From CAYQJL01 sp964612295 (GTDB lineage: Bacteria; Eisenbacteria; RBG-16-71-46; CAIMUX01; WJJG01): a stretch of 64,000 nt of DNA. A model generated the notes under the pieces. That model was not told the DNA's origin, did no database searches, and saw only the letters and a program-made list of their open reading frames with translations. Positions 51,720 through 60,556 of the stretch are shown here, piece after piece. Location of the stretch: positions 71,036 to 135,035 of the forward strand of contig CAZTDY010000005.1 of the NCBI GenBank assembly GCA_964612295.1, in the 5' to 3' direction. Each line of letters opens with the position of its first letter. Position 1 is the stretch's first letter. Both the position numbers and the translations under genes were made by a program.

Positions 51720-52271
51720 ATGATTCGTGAGCCTGTGGCCAGACGATATGCGCGAGCCCTTTTCGAGGCCTCTCGAGATCGGAAGATCCTGGATGAGGTG
51801 GCGGGCGATCTGGAAAGCATCAAGCTGCTGCTCACGCAGCAGCCTGAGCTGGATCGACTGCTGACTGCGCCCCAGATCGAACAGAAGGCCAAGAAGAGCG
51901 TGGTCGGCGAGGTCTTCACGGATCGCGTGCATCCCATTGTCCTGGAGCTGCTCTATCTGCTGATGGACAAGAAACGTCTGGTGGTGTTGACCCAGATTAT
52001 CGAGGGGTATCGCGATCTGCTCGAGGCACGGCGGGGTATCGCGCGGGCCGAGGTGACGACGGCGGTTCCGCTGCCGGAAGGGCAGGAGCAGCGGCTCAAG
52101 GAGAAGCTCGAAGCCCTCACGGGGCAGACGATCCTCTTAGAGAAGCGCGTCCTGCCGGCCATCTTAGGCGGCATGATGGTGCGCCTTGGTGATCAGATTA
52201 TCGATCGGAGCATACGGCGTACGTTCGAAGAGATGCGACAGCAACTCGGCGAAGTACCGGTCTACGAGTAA
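51720..52271 (+). CDS. atpH: ATP synthase F1 subunit delta
   Basis: 183 residues. The N-terminal helical domain begins with the typical VARRYARALFEAS; the C-terminal domain carries VTTAVPLPEGQEQRLKEKLEALTG and GGMMVRLGDQIIDRSIRR. It links the stator stalk to the alpha3-beta3 head. Weak Shine-Dalgarno (GAGGCAGAG). Confidence 0.94.
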   Translation: MIREPVARRYARALFEASRDRKILDEVAGDLESIKLLLTQQPELDRLLTAPQIEQKAKKSVVGEVFTDRVHPIVLELLYLLMDKKRLVVLTQIIEGYRDLLEARRGIARAEVTTAVPLPEGQEQRLKEKLEALTGQTILLEKRVLPAILGGMMVRLGDQIIDRSIRRTFEEMRQQLGEVPVYE

Positions 52272-52316
52272 ACCGGCGGTTCGGGATTTGCTGCCGAAAA
52301 GAAGGACGGATCAGTT

Positions 52317-53882
52317 ATGGGATTCAAGCCTGAAGAAGTCAGTTCGGTATTGCGCAAGGAGCTGGAGAAGTATGAGACCCAGCTCGAGATGGCCTCGGTG
52401 GGCCAGGTCCTGCAGGTGGGAGACGGGATCGCGCGCGTGTGGGGGCTTCAGGAGGCCATGGCGGGCGAGCTGCTCGAGTTCCCCGGCAATGTCGTGGGCA
52501 TGGTCCTCAACCTGGAAGAGGACAATGTCGGTGTGGTGCTCTTTGGCTCCGACGAGCTGATCAAAGAGGGCGACATGGTGCGCCGAACCGGCAAGCTGGC
52601 CAGCGTGCCGGTGGGCAAGGGCGTGATCGGCCGGGTTGTCAATCCGCTCGGTGAACCCTTAGACGGCAAGGGCGAGGTCGTGTTCGAGGAGGAGAGCCCC
52701 CTCGAGGCCGTGGCGCCCACCGTTGTGGAACGCCAGCCCGTGAATCAGCCGGTCCAGACCGGCCTCAAGGCGATCGACTCGATGATCCCGATCGGCCGCG
52801 GGCAGCGCGAGCTGATCATCGGGGACCGCCAGACAGGCAAGACCGCCCTGGCGATCGACACGATCCTCAATCAGAAGAACTCCGACATCATCTGCATCTA
52901 CGTCGCCATCGGTCAGAAGGAATCGACCGTGGCCCAGGTGGTCAAGACGCTCGAGAACTACGGCGCCATGGAGTACACCACCGTGGTGAATGCGAGTGCC
53001 TCGCAGCCGGCTCCTCTGCAGTACATCGCTCCCTACGCCGGCTGCGCGATGGGCGAGTACTTCCGCGATCGCGGCCAGCACGTCGTCTGCATCTACGATG
53101 ACCTGTCGAAGCAGGCCGTGGCCTACCGGCAGCTCTCGCTCCTCTTGCGCCGCCCGCCGGGTCGCGAAGCCTATCCGGGTGACATCTTCTATCTTCACAG
53201 CCGTCTACTCGAGCGGGCCGCCAAGCTCAGCGACGAGAAGGGCGGGGGCAGTCTGACCGCGCTGCCGATCATTGAAACCCAGGCCGGCGATGTCTCAGCC
53301 TACATTCCCACCAACGTCATCTCGATTACCGACGGACAGATCTTCCTGGAGAGCGACCTCTTCTATGCCGGAATCCGTCCCGGTATCAACGTCGGTATTT
53401 CGGTGTCGCGAGTTGGTGGTAAAGCCCAGGCCAAGGCGATGCGTAGGGTGGCGGGCCGCCTGCGTCTCGACCTCGCGCAGTATCGTGAGCTCCAGGCCTT
53501 CGCCCAGTTCGGTTCCGATCTGGACGAGGCCACTCAGCGGCAGCTTCTGCGCGGCGAACGGATGACCGAGATTCTCAAGCAGGGCCAGTATGAGCCCCTG
53601 TCACTCGAAGACCAGGTCATGATCATCTATGCTGGGGTGGGCGGCCTCTTGGACACGCTTCCGGTGGAGAGCCTGCATCGCTTCGAGAAAGAGTTCCTCG
53701 CGCACATGCACGAGAAGAATCCCGACGTCCCCAACGCCATCAAGGAGGAGGGGAGCATCTCGGAGAAGACCGAAACGGCGCTGAGGGGTGACATCGAGCA
53801 GTTCGTTGCTTCCTTCGACGCCGATGTTGAAGTCAGAGCCAAAGAGGCGCGAGAGGCGGCTGCAGCCCAGGCGGCGCGGTAG
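52317..53882 (+). CDS. atpA: ATP synthase F1 subunit alpha
   Basis: 521 residues. Non-catalytic nucleotide-binding head subunit: Walker A GDRQTGKT (169-176), the Arg finger region SVSRVGGKAQ, and the C-terminal helical domain. It is about 15 residues longer than usual, with an Ala/Glu-rich C-terminal tail (AKEAREAAAAQAAR). Unusually, the next gene is not atpG but a C5-epimerase-like gene 29 bases downstream. Confidence 0.97.
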   Translation: MGFKPEEVSSVLRKELEKYETQLEMASVGQVLQVGDGIARVWGLQEAMAGELLEFPGNVVGMVLNLEEDNVGVVLFGSDELIKEGDMVRRTGKLASVPVGKGVIGRVVNPLGEPLDGKGEVVFEEESPLEAVAPTVVERQPVNQPVQTGLKAIDSMIPIGRGQRELIIGDRQTGKTALAIDTILNQKNSDIICIYVAIGQKESTVAQVVKTLENYGAMEYTTVVNASASQPAPLQYIAPYAGCAMGEYFRDRGQHVVCIYDDLSKQAVAYRQLSLLLRRPPGREAYPGDIFYLHSRLLERAAKLSDEKGGGSLTALPIIETQAGDVSAYIPTNVISITDGQIFLESDLFYAGIRPGINVGISVSRVGGKAQAKAMRRVAGRLRLDLAQYRELQAFAQFGSDLDEATQRQLLRGERMTEILKQGQYEPLSLEDQVMIIYAGVGGLLDTLPVESLHRFEKEFLAHMHEKNPDVPNAIKEEGSISEKTETALRGDIEQFVASFDADVEVRAKEAREAAAAQAAR

Positions 53883-53911
53883 ATTGCCGGACAAGAGGCG
53901 GGATTGAACTG

Positions 53912-55027
53912 ATGCGTAGGGTTGTTCTGGTCATAGTGCTGCTGCTCCTTCTGGGAGCCGGCTACGTGGGCACGAAGAAATTCGTGACCTACGCGCACGC
54001 CTATACCGGAACGACCTTCAATGCAGCAAGCCTCGAAGGCTCCGAGCCTGGCTACTTCTATCTCGACTGGCGGGGCGATCTGTCTCCTGAAGCGGTGAGC
54101 GGCCTGCTCGATGCGAACGGCCTGCTCGACTTCGGGGATGCCGAGTCGTTTAGAGACCGCACCTACCGGGACCCGCTGCGCGTCATTCAGGCTTGCCTGG
54201 GGCTGCACGATCAGCTCCTGACCTCCCCCGATCCGGAACTGGAGACCCTTCTCCGGCGGCAGGTCGACTGGCTTTTGGATGAGGCCATGCTGGAGCTTCC
54301 GGGCGATATCCCCGTCTGGCCGCAGTACTATCGCTTCGATCGCTACGGGCTCACCGCTCCCTGGATTTCGGCTCTCACGCAGGGGCAGGCCATCAGCCTT
54401 CTCGTCCGCATGGCCGTCCTGACGGGCGAAGAGCGCTACGCGGAGCACGCCTTCCAGGCCACGCTCGCGTTCACGACAGAGGGCTGCCCGATTGTCTGGC
54501 GCGGAGAAGACGGGCTCTTCTTCGAGGAATATCCCTGCGATCCGCCTTCACACGTGCTCAACGGGTGCCTGTTTGCCTGGTTGGGGTTGTGGGATTGGGC
54601 CCGCTATCAAGGGGACCAAGGCTACCGTCAATACTGCCTCGATTGCCTTGAGCAGATCGAGCAGAGGGTCCCGGAGTTCGAACTCGGCAACTGGACCCGC
54701 TACGACGTCCTGCAAGAGCGCCCCACCAGCCCGACCTATCAGGAGATTCACGCTGCGTTGGCCGAGGCGCTCGAGGCGATCACCGAGAAGCCCTTCTGGG
54801 CCGATCGTGCTCACCGTTGGCGCGGGGCGGCTGACGATAGGCTGGTGCGAAGCCGCGTGTTTTTCGAAGTGCTGGTCAATCGCATTTCCGAGAAGATCCT
54901 CGGGCGCCCCCAGCCCGAGGGACGGGGACTCAAGAACGTCCGGCTTCTCCAGACGCAAGCCGGTCGGCCAATCCTGCTCGATGATCGGGCGCATACCCTA
55001 TCCGGACGCAGAAGGGAGATCGCGTAG
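53912..55027 (+). CDS. D-glucuronyl C5-epimerase-like protein inside the atp operon
   Basis: 371 residues. An N-terminal membrane anchor (residues 4-20) is followed by a domain matching the C-terminal catalytic region of D-glucuronyl C5-epimerases: YYRFDRYGLTAPWISALTQGQ (139-159; human enzyme has the same W-x-S-A-x-x-Q-G-Q-A), LVRMAVLTGEERYAEHA, EEYPCDPPSHVLNG (205-218) and PTYQEIH. These enzymes convert glucuronate to iduronate residues in polysaccharides. The gene lies between atpA and atpG: 29 bases after atpA, and its TAG directly abuts the atpG ATG, whose Shine-Dalgarno (AGGGAG) is inside this gene. Polysaccharide genes follow the atp operon 3 kb on. Confidence 0.82.
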   Translation: MRRVVLVIVLLLLLGAGYVGTKKFVTYAHAYTGTTFNAASLEGSEPGYFYLDWRGDLSPEAVSGLLDANGLLDFGDAESFRDRTYRDPLRVIQACLGLHDQLLTSPDPELETLLRRQVDWLLDEAMLELPGDIPVWPQYYRFDRYGLTAPWISALTQGQAISLLVRMAVLTGEERYAEHAFQATLAFTTEGCPIVWRGEDGLFFEEYPCDPPSHVLNGCLFAWLGLWDWARYQGDQGYRQYCLDCLEQIEQRVPEFELGNWTRYDVLQERPTSPTYQEIHAALAEALEAITEKPFWADRAHRWRGAADDRLVRSRVFFEVLVNRISEKILGRPQPEGRGLKNVRLLQTQAGRPILLDDRAHTLSGRRREIA

Positions 55028-55885
55028 ATGGCTACGCTGAAGCAGATCCGGCGCCGCATCCGTTCCGTGCAGAGCACGAAACAGATCACCAAGGCCATGG
55101 AAATGGTCGCGGCGGCGAAACTGCGTCGCGCCCAGGGCCAGGCCGAGGCGGCCCGGCCGTACGCGAAGACCATGGAGTCGGTGCTTGCCAATCTGACCGG
55201 CGCGGCTCGCTCCTTTTCACACCCGCTTTTCGAAGATCGCGAAACCCGCAAGGTGATGGTCGCCGTGGTCACCTCGGACAAGGGGCTCTGTGGGAGTTTT
55301 AACGCGAACGTCCTTCGAGCGGCCGAGGAGCGGATTGAAGAACTCGGTCTCGGGCGCGACGGGGTGAGGCTCGTTCCCATCGGTCGGCGGGCCTGGCAGC
55401 ACTTCCGCCGTCGGCAATGGGAATTCCCGTTCGCGATCGAGAAGCTGGGCGACGGGATCGACATGCAGGTCATCAATCGCCTGAGCCGCAGCGCAACGAC
55501 TGCGTTTGTCGATGGCCAGGTCGACCGGGTGGAGTTCGTCTATACGCGCTTCATCACGACCGCCAGACGGACGGTGGAAGTCGCGCCTTTGATCCCGATC
55601 GTCCCCGCGGGAGACGACGACGCGCAGGCAAACTACATTTTCGAGCCGAATCCAGAACTCATCTTCGATCGCATTCTCCCCCGGTACATCACAACCCGGA
55701 TTCTCTCGGTCGTGGCCGACTCTCTGGCCTCCGAGCACTCCGCTCGGATGATCAGCATGGGGAACGCGACCAAGAACGCTGAAGATATGATCGCATCCCT
55801 CACACTCACGGCCAACAAGCTGCGCCAGGCAGTGATTACCGGTGAGTTGCTTGAGATCGTGGGCGGTGCGGCTGCACTGGAGTAG
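55028..55885 (+). CDS. atpG: ATP synthase F1 subunit gamma
   Basis: 285 residues: the central rotor shaft. N-terminal IRRRIRSVQSTKQITKAMEMVAAAKLRRAQ, core SDKGLCGSFNANVLRAAEE, and C-terminal SEHSARMISMGNATKNAEDMIASLTLTANKLRQAVITGE. Its start codon immediately follows the epimerase-like gene's stop, so its translation is likely coupled to that gene. Confidence 0.96.
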   Translation: MATLKQIRRRIRSVQSTKQITKAMEMVAAAKLRRAQGQAEAARPYAKTMESVLANLTGAARSFSHPLFEDRETRKVMVAVVTSDKGLCGSFNANVLRAAEERIEELGLGRDGVRLVPIGRRAWQHFRRRQWEFPFAIEKLGDGIDMQVINRLSRSATTAFVDGQVDRVEFVYTRFITTARRTVEVAPLIPIVPAGDDDAQANYIFEPNPELIFDRILPRYITTRILSVVADSLASEHSARMISMGNATKNAEDMIASLTLTANKLRQAVITGELLEIVGGAAALE

Positions 55886-55902
55886 AAAAGAAAGGAAGAA
55901 CG

Positions 55903-57315
55903 ATGGCAGAGGCGGTCAATGTTGGTCGGGTGCTCAGGGTGATCGGCCCCACGGTGGATGTCGAATTCCCCGAGGGCGACCTGCCGGAAATCGACTCGGC
56001 GATTCACATTGAGGACACGAATCAGAACCGGACGCTTACCGTCGAGGTGGCGCTGCACTTGGGTGACCGGGTGGTGCGCTGCATCTCGATGGCCTCCAGT
56101 GATGGTCTCGTGCGCGGCATGAAGGCGATCGACACCGGGGCCCCCATCACGGTGCCGGTGGGTGACCAGTGTCTGGGGCGCGTGATCAACCTTCTCGGTG
56201 AACCGGTCGATCCGCTGGGCCCCTTGCCCGAGCCGGAAAAGCGTCTGCCGATTCATCGCGATCCGCCGAAGCTGGTCGATCAGGACACCGAAACCCATGT
56301 GTTCGAGACCGGCATCAAGGTCGTCGATCTTCTGGCGCCGTACGCGAAGGGTGGAAAGGTCGGACTCTTCGGTGGTGCGGGCGTAGGCAAGACCGTCGTC
56401 ATCATGGAGCTGATCCGCAACATCGCCCAAGAGCACGGTGGATACTCGGTGTTCTCCGGGGTGGGTGAGCGTACCCGTGAAGGGAACGACCTCTGGCTCG
56501 AGATGCAGGAGTCAGGCGTCATCGACAAAACCGCCCTGATCTACGGCCAGATGAACGAGCCGCCCGGAGCCCGTCTCCGCGTGGGTCTGACCGGCGTCAC
56601 CGTCGCAGAGTATTTCCGCGACGAGTTGGGCCAGGACGTGCTGCTCTTCATCGACAACATCTTCCGCTTCACCCAGGCCGGATCCGAGGTGTCGGCGCTC
56701 TTGGGCCGGATGCCGTCGGCGGTGGGGTATCAGCCCACGCTCTCGACCGAGATGGCCGAGCTTCAGGAGCGGATCACTTCGACCAAGAAGGGTTCGGTGA
56801 CGTCGGTGCAGGCGATCTATGTGCCCGCTGACGACCTGACCGACCCGGCCCCGGCCACGGCGTTTGCGCACCTCGATGCCACGACCGTGCTCTCGCGGCA
56901 GATCTCGGAGCTGGGAATCTACCCGGCGGTGGACCCGCTCGATTCGACCTCCCGCGTGCTAGACCCCCGCGTGGTTGGTGATGAGCACTATGAGGTCGCT
57001 CGCGAGGTGCAGACAATTCTGCAGCGCTACAAAGATCTGCAGGACATCATCGCCATTCTCGGAATGGAAGAGTTGTCCGAAGACGACCGAGTGATCGTGG
57101 AGCGCGCCCGAAAGATCCAGAAGTTCCTCTCGCAGCCGTTCTTCGTCGCCGAGGCCTTTACGGGTCGCGAGGGGCGCTACGTGAAGCTCGAGGACACGGT
57201 GCGCAGCTTCAAGGAGATCATCGAAGGTCGTCACGACGGGCTTCCCGAGCAGGCGTTCTACATGGTGGGCACGATTGAAGAGGCCATTCAGCAGGCCGAA
57301 TCGATGAAGGGCTAG
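55903..57315 (+). CDS. atpD: ATP synthase F1 subunit beta (catalytic)
   Basis: 470 residues. Catalytic head subunit with Walker A GGAGVGKT (157-164), the catalytic loop GERTREGNDLW, Walker B DVLLFIDNIFRFTQ, the DELSEED-type lever reading MEELSEDDR, and the C-terminal helices ending EEAIQQAESMKG. Spacing to atpG is 17 bases. Nothing unusual in the catalytic residues. Confidence 0.98.
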   Translation: MAEAVNVGRVLRVIGPTVDVEFPEGDLPEIDSAIHIEDTNQNRTLTVEVALHLGDRVVRCISMASSDGLVRGMKAIDTGAPITVPVGDQCLGRVINLLGEPVDPLGPLPEPEKRLPIHRDPPKLVDQDTETHVFETGIKVVDLLAPYAKGGKVGLFGGAGVGKTVVIMELIRNIAQEHGGYSVFSGVGERTREGNDLWLEMQESGVIDKTALIYGQMNEPPGARLRVGLTGVTVAEYFRDELGQDVLLFIDNIFRFTQAGSEVSALLGRMPSAVGYQPTLSTEMAELQERITSTKKGSVTSVQAIYVPADDLTDPAPATAFAHLDATTVLSRQISELGIYPAVDPLDSTSRVLDPRVVGDEHYEVAREVQTILQRYKDLQDIIAILGMEELSEDDRVIVERARKIQKFLSQPFFVAEAFTGREGRYVKLEDTVRSFKEIIEGRHDGLPEQAFYMVGTIEEAIQQAESMKG

Positions 57316-57325
57316 GAGCCAAGCC

Positions 57326-57745
57326 ATGGAAGCAACCCATCAGGTCGTACTGCTGACCCCGGAGAGGACCCTCCTGGAAACGGAGATCGCCAGTCTGGTC
57401 GCCCCCGGGTCCGAAGGATTCCTCGGAATCCTGGCTCATCATGCTCCTCTGATCACCGGCCTGAAGCCCGGGCCCGTGACCTTGACCCTTCCGGGAGGTC
57501 GCAAGGAGGTGTACTCTGTCAGCGGCGGCTTCCTCGAGGTTTCGAACAACCGAACGGTAATCCTGGCGGATGCCGCCGAACGGCCGGAGGAGATCGACCT
57601 GAGCCGGGCCGAAGCCGCGCGGGATCGCGCCAAGGACCGCCTGGAGCGCCGCACGCCGGAGTTGGATGCAGCCCGCGCAGAAGCGGCCCTGGCCCGGGCG
57701 CTCAATCGGGTCTACGTTGCGAGGACCTTCGTAGGAAGCCTGTAA
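57326..57745 (+). CDS. atpC: ATP synthase F1 subunit epsilon
   Basis: 139 residues: an N-terminal beta-sandwich (VVLLTPERTLLETEIASLVAPGSEGFLGILAHHAPLITGL) and a C-terminal two-helix inhibitory arm (DLSRAEAARDRAKDRLERR). It couples rotation and inhibits ATP hydrolysis. Last gene of the operon; no clear terminator before the Wzz-like gene 55 bases later, so read-through into the polysaccharide genes is possible. Confidence 0.94.
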   Translation: MEATHQVVLLTPERTLLETEIASLVAPGSEGFLGILAHHAPLITGLKPGPVTLTLPGGRKEVYSVSGGFLEVSNNRTVILADAAERPEEIDLSRAEAARDRAKDRLERRTPELDAARAEAALARALNRVYVARTFVGSL

Positions 57746-57800
57746 CAGCCGCCCAGGGGGCACATCCGGTGGGGGTGGCCGCTGGCGGCAGGACGGTGGC

Positions 57801-59036
57801 ATGCCCGACCCTCAAAGCTCACCGACAACCCTCGACCTTCTTGTTCGCTTGCTCCGCTGGCGCCGTCTGATTCTGATCAACACGCTTGTTGTGGCCGTCG
57901 CGGCGGTGGTGATCAGTCTCCTGCTCCCGAACTGGTATGAGGCCGAGGTGAGCCTCCTGCCCCCGAAGGACGAACTCGGCATGTTGGGCGGAGCGCTGGG
58001 GGGCCTGGCCGGCTCGATGGGAGGCGGCAGTTCCGCCCTGGCCACGCTGTCTGCAAGCTATAACCTCCCTCTCTGGTCTTCTCCCTCGGATCTTCTGGTC
58101 GGTGTTCTTCGCAGTCGCCGGCTTCGCGAAGCGGTCGCGCGGGAACATGAGCTGGCCGAGGTGTACAAGGTCGAGAATATCGACCAGGTCCTGCTGGCGA
58201 TGCGCGAGCGGATCAAGACCGGCGCGAGGATCAACGGCATCGTCTGGATGAAGGTTCTCGACAAGGAACCGGAACGGGCGGCCGCGATCGCTCAGTCCTG
58301 TCTCGATCACTTAGACACCATTCAGCGCGAGACCAACCGCAGCCGTGCAGCGGCAGTCCGGCAGTTCATCGAGCAGCGGTTGGCGGCGACCGAGCAGGGC
58401 CTGGGAGCGGCCGAGGATTCCCTGCAGGCGTTCCAGGAGCGGCACGGCCTGCTGGCCCCTGAGGAGCAGACCCGCGCTCTGGTCGAAACGATTGCCGGCG
58501 TGGAGGCCCAGCGCCTGGCTGCGGTCGTGGAACGGGACGCGCTTCTCGCACAGGTGGGGGCCGATCATCCCGAGGTGAAACGATATCAGGCGCTCGTCAC
58601 CTCCCTGGAAGAGGCAAGGGCCTCTCTCGAGGGAGACTGGTCCCGGGCGGCGAGGGGAGGCCCCTCGGCGATCATCGGGCTCGATCAGCTGCCCTCGCTC
58701 ACCTTTGAGTTCCTGCGCCGCTATCGCGAAGCGGAGATCCAGGCCGCCGTCTTCGAACTGCTGACCCAGCTCCATGAGCAGTATCGTATCCAGGAAGTCC
58801 GGGATCTGCCGACGATTCAGGTGCTCGATCCGCCCGTCGCTCCGCTGGAAAAGGCGCGGCCCCATCGCGCGGTGATCTGCGTGATTGCCACGCTGCTCGC
58901 CTTTTTTGTCAGCCTCCTCGTGGCCTGGCAACTCGATCGCGCGGCACAACTGGCGGAACGTAGTCCAGGTCAGTACGCGCAACTCGAGCGTCTGCTCTCC
59001 GGTGTCGGCCTGCGGTTCATCCTCCCGCGGAGGTAG
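57801..59036 (+). CDS. Wzz-type polysaccharide chain-length regulator
   Basis: 411 residues. Two membrane helices (LILINTLVVAVAAVVISLLL near the N-terminus and VICVIATLLAFFVSLLVAWQL near the C-terminus) enclose a periplasmic region with long coiled coils (about 180-290). The usual Pro-rich motif precedes the second helix (LDPPVAPLEKARPHR). No tyrosine-kinase domain follows. A Gly-rich insert (GGALGGLAGSMGGGSS) is at about 65-80. It controls the length of O-antigen or capsule chains and works with the ligase encoded next. Confidence 0.88.
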   Translation: MPDPQSSPTTLDLLVRLLRWRRLILINTLVVAVAAVVISLLLPNWYEAEVSLLPPKDELGMLGGALGGLAGSMGGGSSALATLSASYNLPLWSSPSDLLVGVLRSRRLREAVAREHELAEVYKVENIDQVLLAMRERIKTGARINGIVWMKVLDKEPERAAAIAQSCLDHLDTIQRETNRSRAAAVRQFIEQRLAATEQGLGAAEDSLQAFQERHGLLAPEEQTRALVETIAGVEAQRLAAVVERDALLAQVGADHPEVKRYQALVTSLEEARASLEGDWSRAARGGPSAIIGLDQLPSLTFEFLRRYREAEIQAAVFELLTQLHEQYRIQEVRDLPTIQVLDPPVAPLEKARPHRAVICVIATLLAFFVSLLVAWQLDRAAQLAERSPGQYAQLERLLSGVGLRFILPRR

Positions 59037-59038
59037 CC

Positions 59039-60547
59039 ATGAACGCCGCCGCGGTCGCCAATCTGCCGCAGCGCGGATTCTGGTTGTCGGTTCTGTTTGC
59101 TGACCTCCTGATCCTTCTGCTCTTGCCCAAGGTCACCCTCTTGGTTCTGGTCGCGGCGATCCTCCTGCTCGTTCTGGGCGGTCTGAGACGTCCCGAGTGG
59201 ATCCTGGCATTCATGCTGACCGGAACACCGCTGCTCGGTGCACTGCCTCCCCATTCGATCTCAGGCAGCGTGTTGATCTACGGGCTTCGACTCATGTTCG
59301 TGATCGGGCTGATCTGGGGGCTCCGGCAGGTTCGCCTGGGCAGTGGGGGCACAGGGTTCGGCATCGGATCCGTGGCCGGTCCGGTCCTTCGCGACAGCCG
59401 CACGTGGATTGCCATCGGACTGCTGGTCGTGCTCTGGGTCGGATTGCAGGCCACCCCTTCGCCACACTATGGGAGCGGGAAGACGGTCTCGTTCCTCCTG
59501 CTGCCGGTCTTCCTCTACCTCGCCGGAGCGCTCATGTGGCCGCTTTGGTCTACGCCCGGCCACCTGAATCGCCTCTTGCGCGTTTCTGTCGTTCTGGGGG
59601 GGGTGGTGGCAGCCTGCGGTTTGGCGGCTGCGTTGGGGGCAGACCATGAGTTTCTCCGGGCCAACCAGGGCGGGGGACTGTATCGCGGCGGTGGGCGACT
59701 GGCCTGGTTAGGGTCGAACGTGATCTGGATGGCGCGCATCCTCGCGGTCTGGATGGTGCTGCTACTCTGGGCGGCCTCGAGAAACGTCGTGCGACCGGCA
59801 GTCGCAGTCCTGCTGGTCGTGGCCGGACTCTATCTCATGCTGCGCACCGGATCTCGCGGGCCACTTCTGGCGTTGCTGCTCTCACCTTCGGGGCTGCTGC
59901 TATTGCCGAAGAGACCGAAGCCGGCGGCTCCGGAAGTCACGCCCGGCCGATCACGTCGCTCGCGAACCTGGGGACTGGCCGTCGCGGTGGTGCTACTGGC
60001 GGTGGGTGCGCTCGCTCTGACGACGCCCGAACAAAAGGCCACGCTGACCCAGGCCGTCGGACGGGGGACGTTCGGTACAATGCTCCAGGTGGTGGGCATC
60101 GACACGGCTTCTCTGGGAGGCGGACAGCTGGCCGCGGCAGACCCGTCCGCCAACTTCAGGCTGCAAATCGCACAAGGCGGTCTGGAGCAGATGCGCGAGG
60201 GTCTGCCCTGGGGCCACGGCACGGGCGCATTCTCAACCGTCCTTTTTGGTCGGGACTTCCGGATCTATCCCCACAATGCCTTTGTTGAAGTTCTCTTCGA
60301 GAACGGCTTGCCAGGCTTGCTGCTCCTGCTCCTGTTCATTCTCCTCTCCTGGCGCGGTGCCATCCGGCTTTCGCGTCACACACCCGCCGCCCGCTGGCTG
60401 TGGGTGTTGCTGATGATGGCGCTCATCAACGCTCAGGTCAGCGGAGATCTGCCGGCCAACGAGCTGATCTGGTTCTGGGGCGGGATGATCGTGGCCTTGC
60501 AGATCGCCGCGCACCGCCGGCTGCTCCAAGCGTCGCACGCAGGATAG
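59039..60547 (+). CDS. O-antigen ligase / polymerase family membrane protein
   Basis: 502 residues with about 12 membrane helices. The Wzy_C-type region is visible: RTGSRGPLLALLLS and, after a large periplasmic loop (around 325-395), HGTGAFSTVLFGRDFRIYPHNAFVEVLFENGLPGLLLLLLF. These enzymes polymerise or ligate undecaprenyl-linked glycans in the periplasm. It starts 2 bases after the Wzz-like stop (Shine-Dalgarno GGAGGT within it), so it is co-translated. Confidence 0.85.
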   Translation: MNAAAVANLPQRGFWLSVLFADLLILLLLPKVTLLVLVAAILLLVLGGLRRPEWILAFMLTGTPLLGALPPHSISGSVLIYGLRLMFVIGLIWGLRQVRLGSGGTGFGIGSVAGPVLRDSRTWIAIGLLVVLWVGLQATPSPHYGSGKTVSFLLLPVFLYLAGALMWPLWSTPGHLNRLLRVSVVLGGVVAACGLAAALGADHEFLRANQGGGLYRGGGRLAWLGSNVIWMARILAVWMVLLLWAASRNVVRPAVAVLLVVAGLYLMLRTGSRGPLLALLLSPSGLLLLPKRPKPAAPEVTPGRSRRSRTWGLAVAVVLLAVGALALTTPEQKATLTQAVGRGTFGTMLQVVGIDTASLGGGQLAAADPSANFRLQIAQGGLEQMREGLPWGHGTGAFSTVLFGRDFRIYPHNAFVEVLFENGLPGLLLLLLFILLSWRGAIRLSRHTPAARWLWVLLMMALINAQVSGDLPANELIWFWGGMIVALQIAAHRRLLQASHAG

Positions 60548-60556
60548 GCGGTGGTC

